A DNA stretch of 64,000 bases from Setaria digitata. Taxonomy: Eukaryota > Nematoda > Chromadorea > Rhabditida > Setariidae. The notes under the pieces were generated by a model. It was given only the letters and a program-made list of their open reading frames with translations, was not told where the DNA came from and searched no databases. The position numbers and the translations under genes are program-made. Positions 53,012 through 64,000 of this stretch are shown piece after piece. The stretch lies in assembly GCA_003640385.1 (NCBI GenBank), contig RCAB01000098.1:107409-171408 (forward strand). The letters are read 5' to 3'. Positions within the stretch are counted from its first letter, which is position 1; the number at the start of each line of letters is the position of its first letter.

Positions 53012-54022
53012 AGACCCCCGCCTTCCCCGCTCCACCGCGTACCGCGCTCTTGTCCTGATAACACCGTAACATTAACCGCTACTGATAATGTCTTAATGAA
53101 TGCAACACAATACTATGCTAAAAAATTTATTTTAAATTTAGAGAAAAATTTGCAACACACTGAAATTCACTAGCAACTACCTAGACAGTATATCCAATCC
53201 AGCAATGAAAGAACTGTTAAGAATGTTAACGTTTTGAAATACTTATCAGGAAAAGGAAAGAAAAAGTTTCACAAATATATACCATCATCTAACAAGACTG
53301 ATTTATAGCATGCATAAAGTTTATCATAGGATAATTATGATCAAATTATCACTATTGCTATATGGAAAATTTTAAACATTATTTCAAACAAATATAATCA
53401 TCAATTAACAAATAAAAACTTCTAGGAAATCATTTAGAAACATTAGAGATTAGAAAATACGGATGAAATTTAAATTCAGCAATATCTTCATTGTGCATTT
53501 AAATCGATGTAAAATAAGATTATTTCTTTTATTATTATTCTTCCAAAAAATTTTTAATTTGTAAATTTAATTACATAATTTACTCTCTTACTGAAATATT
53601 ATATTCCGAATATGATTAAAAATTCAAATAAATTTGAAAAGTATTAAATTGCGAAAATTTGCATAATGAATGAATTTTAAGCATTCCATGTTAAGTTTTT
53701 CATTTTTCTCTCTTCTTTTTCTCTCCTCTCCCTCTCTCTCACTCTTTCTTTTCTCCTATCTTTAGTAGTTGTCAAAGCAGTTCATTCATCACTCTCTCAG
53801 TAACTACTATCAATTATTGGTGACAATAATATGTCAGCAACAACCACTCAATTTTTTTTTTCTTTTTTTTGTTTGACAAATAATAGTTTGAAAAAAAAGA
53901 GAAAAAAAAAGTAGAGGTAGAGGGAGAGGGGGAGAGGGAGAGAGAGAGAGAAAGGGTGGAAGAGAAGGCAGTAACGGTGCGTAAACAAAGCTGAAGCTGA
54001 AATAATTTTTTACTATGAAAAA

Positions 54023-54190
54023 ATGATGAATGGATTGGATTTAGCAAAAGATAGTCGTTGTCTATATGTGGGGAGTGATAATGATAACGATAATAATGAT
54101 AATTATCATGAAAATGAACACACTGATAATGCTAATGTTTTAAATGATTTATTATTGCGCAACGGCAAAACTCATGATAAAGATCAATCA
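54023..54190 (+). CDS. Candidate first coding exon of a plus-strand gene
   Basis: ATGATG opens 56 codons ending at a consensus donor, TCA|GTAAGG. The first 17 residues are ordinary (MMNGLDLAKDSRCLYVG). An Asp/Asn-rich run follows, then a normal stretch (LNDLLLRNGKTHDKDQS). A possible second exon, 54781-54832, lies between GATACAG and CAAG|GTATAT. It reads TNARECPTKRYHCSKQ in the right phase. The gene would diverge from lit-1 across the intervening GC-rich region. No family is recognised. Confidence 0.35.
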
Positions 54191-54761
54191 GTAAGGAGAG
54201 ACATAGTGATTGTTGTAGGCAGGATGAACAACTGCGAGGATCCATGAATCCGGATATGGAAACAGTACAAAAACGAAGCGAATCCGGAACTGACGAGGCG
54301 AAAGAGAGAGAGAGAGAGGGAGACAGGCAAAAGGAGAGAGAGAGCGAGAAGTGAGCGGATCAATCGGTTTATTCTGCATATGAAAATTGAGGTTCTCCGG
54401 TTGATTTATGTCTTATCGATCTCGAAATCACTCATTATCCGCTTCAATAATTATGATGTTAACTTATCATAAAAATCATCAAGAAAAAAAAGTGATTTTT
54501 GCAAAAGTGCATCACATATAACAAACATAGTAGTAGTATTTCTTTTTTTAAGTAACAATTAATTAATTAACGATAGATAAGGAAAGTACTGCAAAACAAA
54601 ACCTCCTTACAGCATAATACAATGAAAGTATCATTGTGCAGAGAGGCTATTCATTCAACTGATAACTTCATAATCTATCCGATAAATTATTCATTTCTTT
54701 GCTATCATTCATTAATCAGATTATCACCAATCACTTCATAACATCAATCATTATCACATAA

Positions 54762-54774
54762 AGGTCAAAGGTCG
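54762..54774 (+). promoter_or_regulatory. DR1-like nuclear receptor element
   Basis: AGGTCA, one spacer A, then AGGTCG: two half-sites in direct orientation with 1-nt spacing. It ends six bases before the candidate exon at 54781. Nuclear receptor binding is inferred from the motif only. Confidence 0.35.
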
Positions 54775-54939
54775 ATACAGGAGACAAATGCAAGGGAATG
54801 TCCCACAAAAAGGTACCACTGCTCGAAACAAGGTATATTTCATTTTCTATCACAACAATCGGATGAATATTCGTCCTACCACATCTACTGCTTCTTCTCC
54901 GGTGATCACCACCGACCGCACACCACACCGATCTATGTC

Positions 54940-55070
54940 TGTGTCTGTCTCCGTCTGTATCTGTCTGTCTGTATTTGTGTCTGTGTGTCTGTGTGTGTGT
55001 GTGTGTGTGTGCCGATGTCGGTGTCGGTGTTAAAGTTGGTGATAATATTGGTGTCGGTGTTGGTGTCCAT
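54940..55070. repeat. (GT)n and GTCTGT/GGTGTC simple repeats
   Basis: TCTGTCTG-type units grade into about ten pure GT units (54990-55011) and then GGTGTC-type units. They create a Cys/Val/Ser-rich shadow frame. Confidence 0.9.
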
Positions 55071-55138
55071 CCTATTTGTCTGAGATTATGCGAATGTTTT
55101 CGTCAGCATGTTAGACGTACGTGTGGTTTCTAAATGAT

Positions 55139-55150
55139 AAGCGTACGCTT
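55139..55150. promoter_or_regulatory. 12-bp palindrome with neighbouring TACGTG words
   Basis: AAGCGTACGCTT is a perfect palindrome. ACGTACGTG lies about 20 bases before it and TTTACGTG just after it. The group resembles a small cluster of ACGTG-core sites. Confidence 0.35.
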
Positions 55151-55229
55151 TACGTGAAAATACATAATTTCTAAATGTATTTGGTACTTGCTTATATTTG
55201 TTAGAAATAGAATAAATAGTCTATACAGA

Positions 55230-55770
55230 GGTCATCTAAACTGACCACTGGTCAACAACGTGTCAGTGTTGTGTAGCATCTGAGAAAGACGATAATGATT
55301 CCTGGCCTGTGACCTGATACCTACGTGTAACAGGAACAATGGTACAAATTTTGACCCGTTCATTACGCATCTCTTTCCTACGGGTACGGGTAATATGTCT
55401 GGGAAATGGGCTCTTGTCTGTCCGTGTCTGCCCAACAACAAGGAGCCGGGAAGGGGCGGAAGGGCTACAGAGTTCGATGACCGGCGCTTGACCCGAACTG
55501 GTACAGAGGGCACATCGAACACCTCCATTCCTTCCTCTTTTCTCGCTTATATGCCAATAATAGCAGCCTTGTCTTCCTACCCTTACCCTTACCCGCACCC
55601 TCAGCCCTATTCTTACCCAAACTCTTATCATTCCTCCTCTCTCCTCACTTTTCTTATCTCCCTCCAACCCGGTCTGTACCGAAAACCCGCAAAACATCCC
55701 CGACAATAACTGTCAACATTTCCCTTACCCGTAAACATTCCCTTACCCGTAAACATTCCCCTCACAAACA
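55230..55770. other. GC-rich island with overlapping long frames
   Basis: Three open frames of 98, 147 and 104 codons overlap on both strands here, because the DNA is poor in stop codons. The plus-strand frame from ATG 55395 to TAA 55709 encodes a Tyr-Pro-rich stretch (YPYPYPHPQPYSYPNSYH) and could hold an exon of the 54.0-kb candidate. I cannot decide which frame, if any, is used. An 18-bp unit (CCCTTACCCGTAAACATT) is repeated at 55722 and 55740. Confidence 0.3.
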
Positions 55771-58700
55771 ATAACAGCTTGCCCGTACCTCTCATCCTCT
55801 TCTAAAACCACTAATTACGATAATTGATAGCACTTCGAGACATTTGATGCTAAACATAAAGAGACATCACACATCCTGTTGACCAGTTGACCACTGCTCC
55901 TCTCCTCTCTAGTCAACTAACATTTAGCTTTAACTGGACAATGACCATTCATTCTCATTCTCCATTACTACTACTACTCTCGTATTAATCACACTTCAAC
56001 TGATTCCATTTATCGCAGGTGTTGAGTGTAATTAGGAATTAAAATTTAAAACAATTAAACAACTAATTCCTAATAATTATGACAACAACACAATAGCAGA
56101 AAAAGATGATACTGATCAAGCAATTTTTACTCTTTTTTTTTAATTTCAGTGAAGAAATTATCCCACTCATAATGAAGCTTATTGCACATAATATTTTGTA
56201 AAATTTGCTAAATTTCTTTTGAGTTCAAAGATCAACAATTTTTACGAATATGAACTGAAATTTGACCTAAAATATCGGAACAATTGATGATTCAAAAAGA
56301 AGCTTGTCAATTAGGTATGGTAATACTTTTAAATAGAAATTTTAATAACAAAAAACAACAACAGCAAAGAACGAACTTTTTATAAAGATTTTTGAATTTT
56401 AGCTAAATGAAAGTCACTAGCCAGAATTCTAAAATTATTTTTCGTAAAATTTGAATTTCAAGATGAAATCATTTTCAATATATATTTTTTTTTTTTTCTT
56501 TACATTACGATACCTAAAATCATTTGCATTCCTCTCATCATTGATTTGAAATTGTATCCTTTTAGAATTTATATTTTTTGAAATTCACACTAATAATAAC
56601 ACAAATTTGAATGTTTCATTGAAAAAAATTCCAATTTAACATTTCAACATTTCAGCTACTTTCGATGAATGGAGAATTTTTCCTTTTATTTTATTTCTTT
56701 TTTTTTTCTTTTCAATTAATTAAAAAAAAAAAAAAAGTAAATTAAGTTGCATTTTCCTTTTTTTTTTTTTGTTTTTTTTCTTTCAAAAAACAAAAGAAAG
56801 AAATGAACGAAACAGAAATAAAAATACATTCAAGAATGACCAGAAATTGTAAAGAGTGTGAAGTAGAAGTGAAATAAATTGTAACAAATAAACGAATTAC
56901 CGAACCACTAACAACTAATCAATGCATTGAAATTTTCCTTCATTGTCACAAAGTTCCATGAGTGACACTATTAATTACCCATCTTCATTCATACGGCTGG
57001 CACAAAATGGATGAAGGAATATTCGACGTCAGATCAGTGTGTATCGTCATAAAATCAAACGACACTAATAAACATTCGCATATTAATTATTTAAAATTTC
57101 CATCATGAAATTATTATTTCAATAAGGGAAAAAAAAAGAAACTTTTTTTTTTTTTTCTTTCACTTAAATAAATGTGTGTCATTAAGGAAATGTAAAATAA
57201 AATTTTATGGACTAAATTGAAAGATACCAGAAACATGAAAAGGATAACGAGATGTGTGTAGCAAAAGAATATCCAATGTAATTAAACTAATATCTAGGAA
57301 ATAGACTCAAATTTTAGTCTGAAATATTTTACAAATGTTACAAATATCTTTTTACTAAATTTACCATTGTGGAAAATGTCAAGGGAGCATCAANATTTTA
57401 CAGACTAAATTAGAATATAGCTGGGAGCATCAAAAATAGCAAAATATCCTAGCGAAAGAATTATTTCAAGTAATTAATTGCTTACGATTAAAAAAATAAC
57501 CATCGAAGAAAAAGTCTTAATTTGCAATATATCTAACTTTATTTTCAAAAACATCGTTAATTCTCTTTTATTCATCGCTTTAATTTAATTTCCTCTCATG
57601 CATTTATCAACTATTCCAACAATGATAACTGATCAAGTACCATAATTTTTACACTCACAAACTACCGTATGAACGGATGATAGCACTACGGAAGAAAAAA
57701 AAAAAAAAAAAAAACTCTGGAAGAAGACGACTTTAGTAGTAGCATTTTTCAATTATTATTTCCACTAAAGAAGAATGTCTTTCATTAAAAAAAAACAAAA
57801 AAACAAAAAACAGTAGACAAAAGATCGTAAATTATTGGCTAATCAAAAATTTATGAGCCAAACTGATTGACGGTGTGAATTAGAAAAGATTTGAGAAAGT
57901 TTTTTTTTTCGAAAGTAAAAGGCATTAATGGAATGATTGGAAGAAAAAACAACAACAACAACAACAACAAAAAGATACCGAACTATATCGAACTGAAGGT
58001 TTGACTCTTTTTTTCATTTTTTTTTTTTTTTTTAACTTTATTTCAATAATCATTTTCGTTCCTGGAACAAAAAAAGTTAGTCTGTAATTCCGAAACATTA
58101 ACAATATTCAAAGGACTAAAAAAAAGAAAATTAATTTTCATTTAAAAGTATTAAATTAGAATGCAGTACACAAAGACAAAGAAATGTTATTTTATAACTG
58201 AGAGTTAAATTTTGGCAAAAAATAAAATGTACTTGTTATTTATTAAACTAATCCAAATTTTGGCAATGCACAGTAATTTAGCATGATCATTTTTGTAGAT
58301 TTAGAACGAGGAAGAGGTAAAAATGAGAAGAAATTCAACTTCCTGGTCTTAAAGGAAACGAAGAAAAATTCACTGACAGTGTGAGTAGCAAGATGCTGCA
58401 GATGGGACAGAAGAAAACAAGTGAGAAGAAGTTTTATTTGAAAAGTTGCTACTAAATTTAAAAACTGGATGCTACTACACAAGACATTAATTTAACTGCT
58501 TCCCTTCTTACTAAAAATTCAAATCAAGCAATGAGAAAGTTTCGCTTTTGCAGCTTTTAAAAACCAGAGATATGAGATGGTAAACAATAATGTTTGAAAA
58601 AGTTGCAAAAATACGAGAACTGATAACATATCTGATAATATATTCATTAACACTAAGGTAAAACAAACAACAAATTACATTAATAGTAAAAAAACAAAAG

Positions 58701-59685
58701 ATGAAAAAGAAAAAAGAGAAATGGAAAAATAAAAAATATAATAAAAGAACCAAATAAAGTAGTAGTATGGTATATTAAAGCCGGTTTATTTATTTATAAA
58801 TCAAGCCATCAAGTTCATTTATTATTATTATCAATATTCTTCTAATATATTAATATGATTTATTAATAACCACTTAATATTGCTTAAATTTTTCAACCAA
58901 ATAATAACCACATTGATGTTGTTTATTGTTGTTACTATTATTATTTATTAGTTATTATTATTATTACTATTGTTATTATTGTTTATTATTATTATTATTA
59001 TTAATTATTATTATTTATTATTATTATTATTACTATTATTATTGTTATTATTATTATTATTAAATATTTGTATTATATTCAAGCAATGGCAAGAAAAGTA
59101 GTAATCAGTAAGAAGAATTTAAATATATAACTGATAAGATAAGAGAAGAGAAGAGAGGACTTAAAATGGATGATAAGAAAATCTCGAAATGGATGTACAG
59201 TTCAACGATAATATAATAAAGCTGGTTCTTAAAATTCAGCATTATTTCATTCTCCTGTAAACAAAGACTAGTTTTTTTTTTTTAATTTACTTTTTTTTCT
59301 CTCTCTCTCTCTTCCTCTCTTTCTCTCTTTCTCCCTCTCTCTTCATTTCTTTCTTTTTGCTTAATTTGTTGGAAGTACTTTTTATTTTTTGAAATGAAAA
59401 AAAAGTAAGAAAATTTTTTATAGAATAATAATATAATTGATGAAATTGAAACTTAAAAGAAAGAATAAATAAAACAGATATTCCAATGAAAACAATATTA
59501 AATTATAAATTAATTTCTTATTTTATAATACAAATATTATTGGTTGTTTAATTTATTCGTTAATTATTAATATTAATATTCCTTTCATCTTCTTTCTATA
59601 TGAAATAGTTGTACCTGCATGAAAATAATTTAAAAAAAAAAGGACGAAACTCTAGGAAAAAATTTTCAAAATATTTTTTTTATAC
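55771..59685. other. No supported gene
   Basis: AT-rich, with an N at 57394, poly-A/T runs and, from 58919 to 59063, a long ATT-type microsatellite. Minus-strand frames at 58.2-58.75 kb are Phe/Leu-rich and lack convincing splice sites. Confidence 0.4.
58919..59063. repeat. (ATT)n imperfect microsatellite
   Basis: About 45 ATT-type units with GTT, ACT and ATTT interruptions. Confidence 0.9.
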
Positions 59686-59832
59686 CTGTTAGTAGTATTT
59701 TTGTCCGTTGATCGGCTATATCAATAATTTTACTATTGAAACATCGGTTCGGTTCGTACCGGTATTGTTCCGAAACGATTTCCCGGAATTTCGTTTTCTT
59801 CTTTTCTTTGCTTATTTTTATTTTTATTTTTT
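59686..59832 (-). CDS. Candidate exon, possibly far-upstream lit-1
   Basis: Bounded by ATTAGCAG and ACAG|GTATAA, open for 48 codons plus split codons. The start is Lys-rich; the remainder is protein-like (FREIVSEQYRYEPNRCFNSK, then IIDIADQRTKILLT). It ends in phase 1, the phase needed before the lit-1 exon at 49598-49627, so it might be an upstream lit-1 exon across a roughly 10-kb intron. It could equally belong to another gene. A hydrophobic frame 5' of it lacks an ATG. Confidence 0.35.
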
Positions 59833-60024
59833 CTGCTAATTGGTTATAGGAATTTTTTTTTTTTTTTTTTTTTAACAGCACTTTGTGGACAAACGAATGA
59901 CCACTGACCGCAGTAAAGTATAGCAGCACCACAAATAATAGCAATAATCCGCTTTCGATTATGAATTGTGATTAAATCAAATTGAAAATTCAAAAATTAA
60001 AATAGTAACAACGTAGACAAGTAC

Positions 60025-60030
60025 TTTATT
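60025..60030 (-). terminator. Possible polyadenylation signal of the 81-residue candidate
   Basis: AATAAA on the minus strand overlaps the candidate stop codon; the surrounding AATAAATAAAG gives alternative frames of the signal. Confidence 0.3.
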
Positions 60031-62470
60031 TATTTATATTTGTTCTTGTAGCAGAAAATGTATGCGTTTGATCGTTTTCCTTGTCCAATATTTCTGGATT
60101 GTGGTAGCTGCAAGAAACATGTTGAAAAAAAAAAAAAGAACAGTAGTGATAACGAATGATAAGCGAACGGAAGAAATGGAATGATTAATTTTGAATTGTT
60201 TTCGAATAAAATTTTTGCATTTTCAGCAAAAAAAAAAACTTTACAAAATAAAAGGAAGAGAAGAGAAAAAAGTAAACTAAAAGCTTCAGAGGATTTTTTT
60301 TTTCTTTCTCCTTTTTTTTTTTTTTTTTGCTTGTTTGATAGAAAAAGCCGCTAAAATTGAATAAAATAAAATTAATTTTTTTTTTTCACTATTCTGCTCT
60401 TCTCTTGCAAGCAGTAGCACATCAAGCGAAAAACATAAAAGTGAAAAAGTTGAGGTTTAAAGTTCACAATTCTGCAACTGGAATATGAAAAAATTTTCAA
60501 TCATTTATCTACAAATGATATCAGTGATACTTCGATCATATCATATCCTCAATAAAGCAAGCAGCACAATGTTGGCGATTGAAATGTCAATTAAATCTAG
60601 CAAACACAAATGATATAAATGTTATCAGCTGGAAAAGATATCAAGTATTGTATCGAAAATAGAAATTGATTTAGCATGAAATGAAATGTTAACGAAAATA
60701 TTTGTATCTTGAACTAGAGCGGTATTGTGTGTATATGTATGTTAGTGTTTAAAAGATGAGCAAAAAGATTTTGTATTACAATGAAACTTTTTTTTTTGAA
60801 ATAAAAAAATTAAAAAAAGAAAAAAAATGTATCACCGAAGAAATGGTACCGGATCTTTTGATGAGAAGAAGAAGAAGAAGGAGGAACGAAGAATGATTTG
60901 ATAAAAAAAAAAAGATTGAAACTGTGAAAGAAAAAGATAAGTGACAAAAGGGTCCAAGAGGGGTGGGAAAAAAAAAGAAGAAACGAACTTGAAAATTAGC
61001 TTTTGAAGTAAAAAAAGAAAAAAAAAAAACGTAATGAAAAGAACAAATTAACCTGTAGAGGTAGGTAAAAAAGAAAGAAAAAAAGAGGTCACAGCGAGAG
61101 TGTCACCAATATCATTGTCACATTTTCTTGAAAATTTCTTCTCTTTTTTTTCTGCCATTGATTTAAAAAAAAAAAAAAAAAAAAAAAAGAAAAAAACGAA
61201 CTCTTTTTTAATAAAATAAAAACGAAACAGGTAAGAAGTAAAAAAACAAGAAAAAAAAATCGTCCCTCTATAATGATGGTGATAATTGCAAAAAATAAAA
61301 AATGCTTGCTTCGTCTTTCTACATTTTTCTGATTTATTGCTAAAAAAAAGTGACACTTTTTTTTCGAAAAAAAAAAAAAAAATTTTTTTTATTTGTCCAT
61401 TGTTGTCTAGTGCCAAAAAATAGGTAAAAAAAAAAAGGACAGCACATTTTTCAACCGATGTTTGGCCGTCAAATAACTTTCTAAATCATCATCCTCTTTT
61501 CTCACCTCTCTTTGAATCTCCAAAATCTGATAAATGATATATTGATTCTATCAGTTATCCGATAAATGATATATTGATTGTATTAATCCTAGGAAAATTC
61601 TGAGGAATTCAATTCAGAATTCAATTTCTTGCCTGACTGTTTCGTTACTTTTACATCTAAAGATATCGTAGTTAAGAGCTAGCCTTGTTAAGCAAATGAA
61701 TATTATCATATTTGTAATGGAATTGAAAATTATTTAAATTTGATATTAACGCATCCTCTGCAAGCTTATACTAATCTCACACTTAATCTTGTCTAAATCA
61801 ACAAAATAACAATTATCATTTATCATTTCATATCAATCACATTTTCATGCTTAACATAATCCACTATTATTGTTTACATTATCATACGAAAAAAAAGAAA
61901 AAAAAAACCACGAAATATTTGATGAATTTTAAAATTTAGAAAAAAATTTTCTATTGCAAACAAACAAGCAAGAAAAAAAAAACCTGTGAGGTAAAAGTTT
62001 GCTATTTTGCAAAAAAGAAAAAGTGCAAAATAGAGCATTGCATAAAATACTTTAGAAGAGCACTGATAGCGAAAGCTTTGAGAATGGTAAAACCAGTCTG
62101 ATTGAATAATTGGCAAGAATAATTTGCATTATTTTTTAATTACTATTAATTATCGATTATTATTACTACTGCTGTAAAACTTTTTCTTTTTTTTTTTTCA
62201 AATATCAGTTAAAAATTGAATTACAAAAGGGAAATGAGGAAAGAAAAGTGGAAATAATCTGCTTGGATATGTTAATTTTTGTCGAAAGCAAAAAGTACAA
62301 TAGAACAATAGAATTTGTAGTTTTATTCTTTTTTTTTTTTTCTTTTTTTATACTTTTACGGTAAGTGAAAATGCTGAACTTGTATTGTCAGATGGATTCG
62401 ATTCGATGCAGCCTGATCGAAACGGAACATCCAATGGCATTTTATTGATAGGGACGACTTTTCGGCTCAT
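60026..62470 (-). CDS. Candidate 81-residue protein, three exons
   Basis: Exons 62354-62470 (ATG plus 38 codons, donor AAA|GTATAA), 62051-62097 (acceptor AATCAG, donor AA|GTATTT) and 60026-60107 (acceptor TTTCTTGCAG, ending TAA) join in phase to 81 codons plus stop. The N-terminus is polar (MSRKVVPINKMPLDVPFRSG), the middle is hydrophobic (TGFTILKAFAISALL) and could be a membrane segment, and the tail is polar (YHNPEILDKENDQTHTFSAT). A TAG three bases before the ATG could be a trans-splice acceptor. AATAAA overlaps the stop. The second intron is 1.9 kb and might hide further exons. I recognise no family. Confidence 0.35.
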
Positions 62471-64000
62471 CAACTACAATCTTTTCTCCCTACGTCTTTA
62501 CTATCACAGTCAGTGGAAATTCTGTCATTCATTCAGTGTAGAATGTCATTTTTCATCACCATAATATATATGGCATCAGTGTTAATTCGAAAAACAAAAA
62601 TAAAAATAAAAAAAATTTAGCAGAAATAAGAAATAATATAAAATATTAATAAAAGAATTAATATGTAGCAGAAGGAAATAGCAAACTGGATTGTTTAGCA
62701 AAGAGGACAACAAAAAGTTTGCACCAAAGAAGGATGTATTTTTTGGCAAATTCAAAATTCAATAATAAATTTGTGAAATTGTATTTTTACTCTATTTTTA
62801 TGCTCGAATAGTGACAAATAACATTTTGTCCTATTACAATGGCATAATATTCTACTTATTCGGCTGCATTTTCGGAGCAAAATATTTGAAAAGAAGAAAA
62901 AATTGAATCTGAATTTAATTAATGAACGAAAGATTTTTACCACTTAAATTTGACAATGTTACAAATCATTTAGATTTTACAGTAAGGAAATTTATAAAAT
63001 GCAAAAAAAAAAATGTCTCAAATATTCAGAATTCAAGAGATAATTGTTGTCCGAAGTAAAAAAACAAACATTCAGCGAAAGAAAAAAAGAAAAAAAAAAA
63101 AAGACAAATTCAAATTTGCCTTCCGTACACTCTTTTGCAATCAATTTGGTGGGTAGCAAAACGTTAAAACGAAAGCCATTTCAATTGTTTTGACAGATGA
63201 AAAAATAAACAAAAAGATGAAGAGAGTTTTGTTTTTGGAGGCGAAATTTTACACCACCACGATGAAACTGCAAGCAGAAGGATCAAGTTGGATTTGAACA
63301 TTCTAAGATCTGAATGAATAGAAATTAGCATATTAGTGTCATTAAACAAGCTAGAAAAAGGTGCTAACAGATTGAAATGAATTGTAAGCAAGCTTTAAGA
63401 ATTTTTTGGGAAGAAAAAAGAAGAGAAAAGGAACTAAATTATCAGAACAAATAATGTGGCTGCATTGTTCACCGCAGATGTAACATTACGGTGAATAGAC
63501 AAAAGTGGACATTTTTTTTTTTTTTTGAAAATCCATTTAATTGTTGAGCTGTCGAGGGAACAATCGCGAAATAAAACTACACAATTTGAATCAGCAACCT
63601 GTCTAGTCTGGTCTTATTGTTCTAAGACTTATTCTAGTACGCAAGACATCAGACAATACTAAAGCTAAAACAAACATTACGTCAGAAAGCTAGTTAGCAA
63701 TAAAAAATTTACAACAGAAAAGAAGAGAAAAGAGTAAAACAAAAGAGGAATAATGAAATGAAAAAGAATGGAAGAGCAAGATGAAGTAATAATAACAGTG
63801 AACAGACAGAAGTCTTTTTTGAAGAGTGAAAGTTCTTCAAAAACTTCGCTAGAAAGTTGTAATAAAAAAAAAAAATAGTTGGAAAGAAGGATAAATGTGG
63901 TTAATATACCATGAATTAAATTGGNGTTGGAAAGAAGGATAAATGTGGTTAATATACCATGAATTAAATTGGTCCAGATTGGATGGATGGATAGATGGAT
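62471..64000. other. No supported gene; N gap and terminal simple repeat
   Basis: AT-rich. A 47-bp duplication flanks an N at 63925, and (GGAT)n starts at about 63979 and runs to the window end. Short minus-strand frames at 62.75-63.39 kb have no splice support. Confidence 0.4.
63878..63972. repeat. Exact 47-bp duplication flanking an N
   Basis: 63878-63924 is identical to 63926-63972, with a single N between. This is the signature of an unmerged contig overlap. Confidence 0.95.

Noticed and set aside
55575..55600. CCCTTA repeats as a telomere remnant
   Set aside because: Only about three units; nematode telomeres are TTAGGC, so the sequence does not match.
55263..55706. 147-codon minus-strand frame, the longest in the window
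   Set aside because: It overlaps two other long frames in stop-poor GC-rich DNA, has Arg-Val repeat content from (CCCTTA)-type sequence, and has no splice or start support.
59833..59944. Signal-peptide-like hydrophobic frame upstream of the 59.7-kb exon
   Set aside because: There is no ATG (a TTG start only), and it is joined to the exon through a poly-A run; more likely intronic or intergenic.
61048..61416. 122-codon minus-strand frame
   Set aside because: Long poly-Phe and poly-Lys runs from homopolymers; composition is that of intergenic DNA.

Overview
The window is AT-rich animal DNA with intron-split genes, long poly-A/poly-T tracts, many microsatellites and four single-base N gaps. 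Splice sites follow the nematode pattern (TTTTCAG-like acceptors, GTAAGT/GTAAAT donors), and the two recognisable genes are closest to nematode LIT-1 and CKK-1. I infer a parasitic nematode, probably filarial. The species is not proven by the sequence.

Two genes are secure, both on the minus strand. A calcium/calmodulin-dependent kinase kinase (ckk-1 type) runs from about 28.7 kb down to 22.6 kb. Its last 13 exons join in phase into 432 codons plus a stop. A Nemo-like kinase (lit-1/NLK) runs from at least 49.6 kb down to 40.0 kb. Its 14 exons join in phase into about 595 codons plus a stop, with a Ser- and Gly/Ala-rich N-terminal arm. The first is a calcium-signalling kinase and the second a Wnt/beta-catenin-asymmetry kinase; nothing shows that they are co-regulated.

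A third, unrecognised minus-strand gene occupies the left edge (2.24 kb to below 0.8 kb). Four exons chain in phase and a fifth is possible. Weaker candidates that depend on splice-phase logic alone are: an 81-residue three-exon gene (62.5 to 60.0 kb, minus); a first exon of a plus-strand gene at 54.0 kb with an Asn/Asp-rich tract; exons at 19.7-20.0 kb and 59.7-59.8 kb (minus); a pair at 8.0-8.6 kb (minus); and plus-strand pieces at 16.4-18.1, 20.2 and 32.9 kb.

The rest (most of 2.3-7.9, 8.6-16.4, 20.4-22.6, 28.7-40.0, 49.7-54.0 and 55.8-59.6 kb) is intronic or intergenic. It contains microsatellites and several degenerate minisatellites with units of 28, 36, 39, 42, 55 and 147 bp, two of them read as 12- or 14-residue peptide repeats. 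It also contains perfect palindromes and inverted repeats. GC-rich islands lie at 16.6-17.3 kb and 52.8-55.8 kb; the second is upstream of lit-1. I see no complete transposon, CRISPR array, rRNA or tRNA gene.
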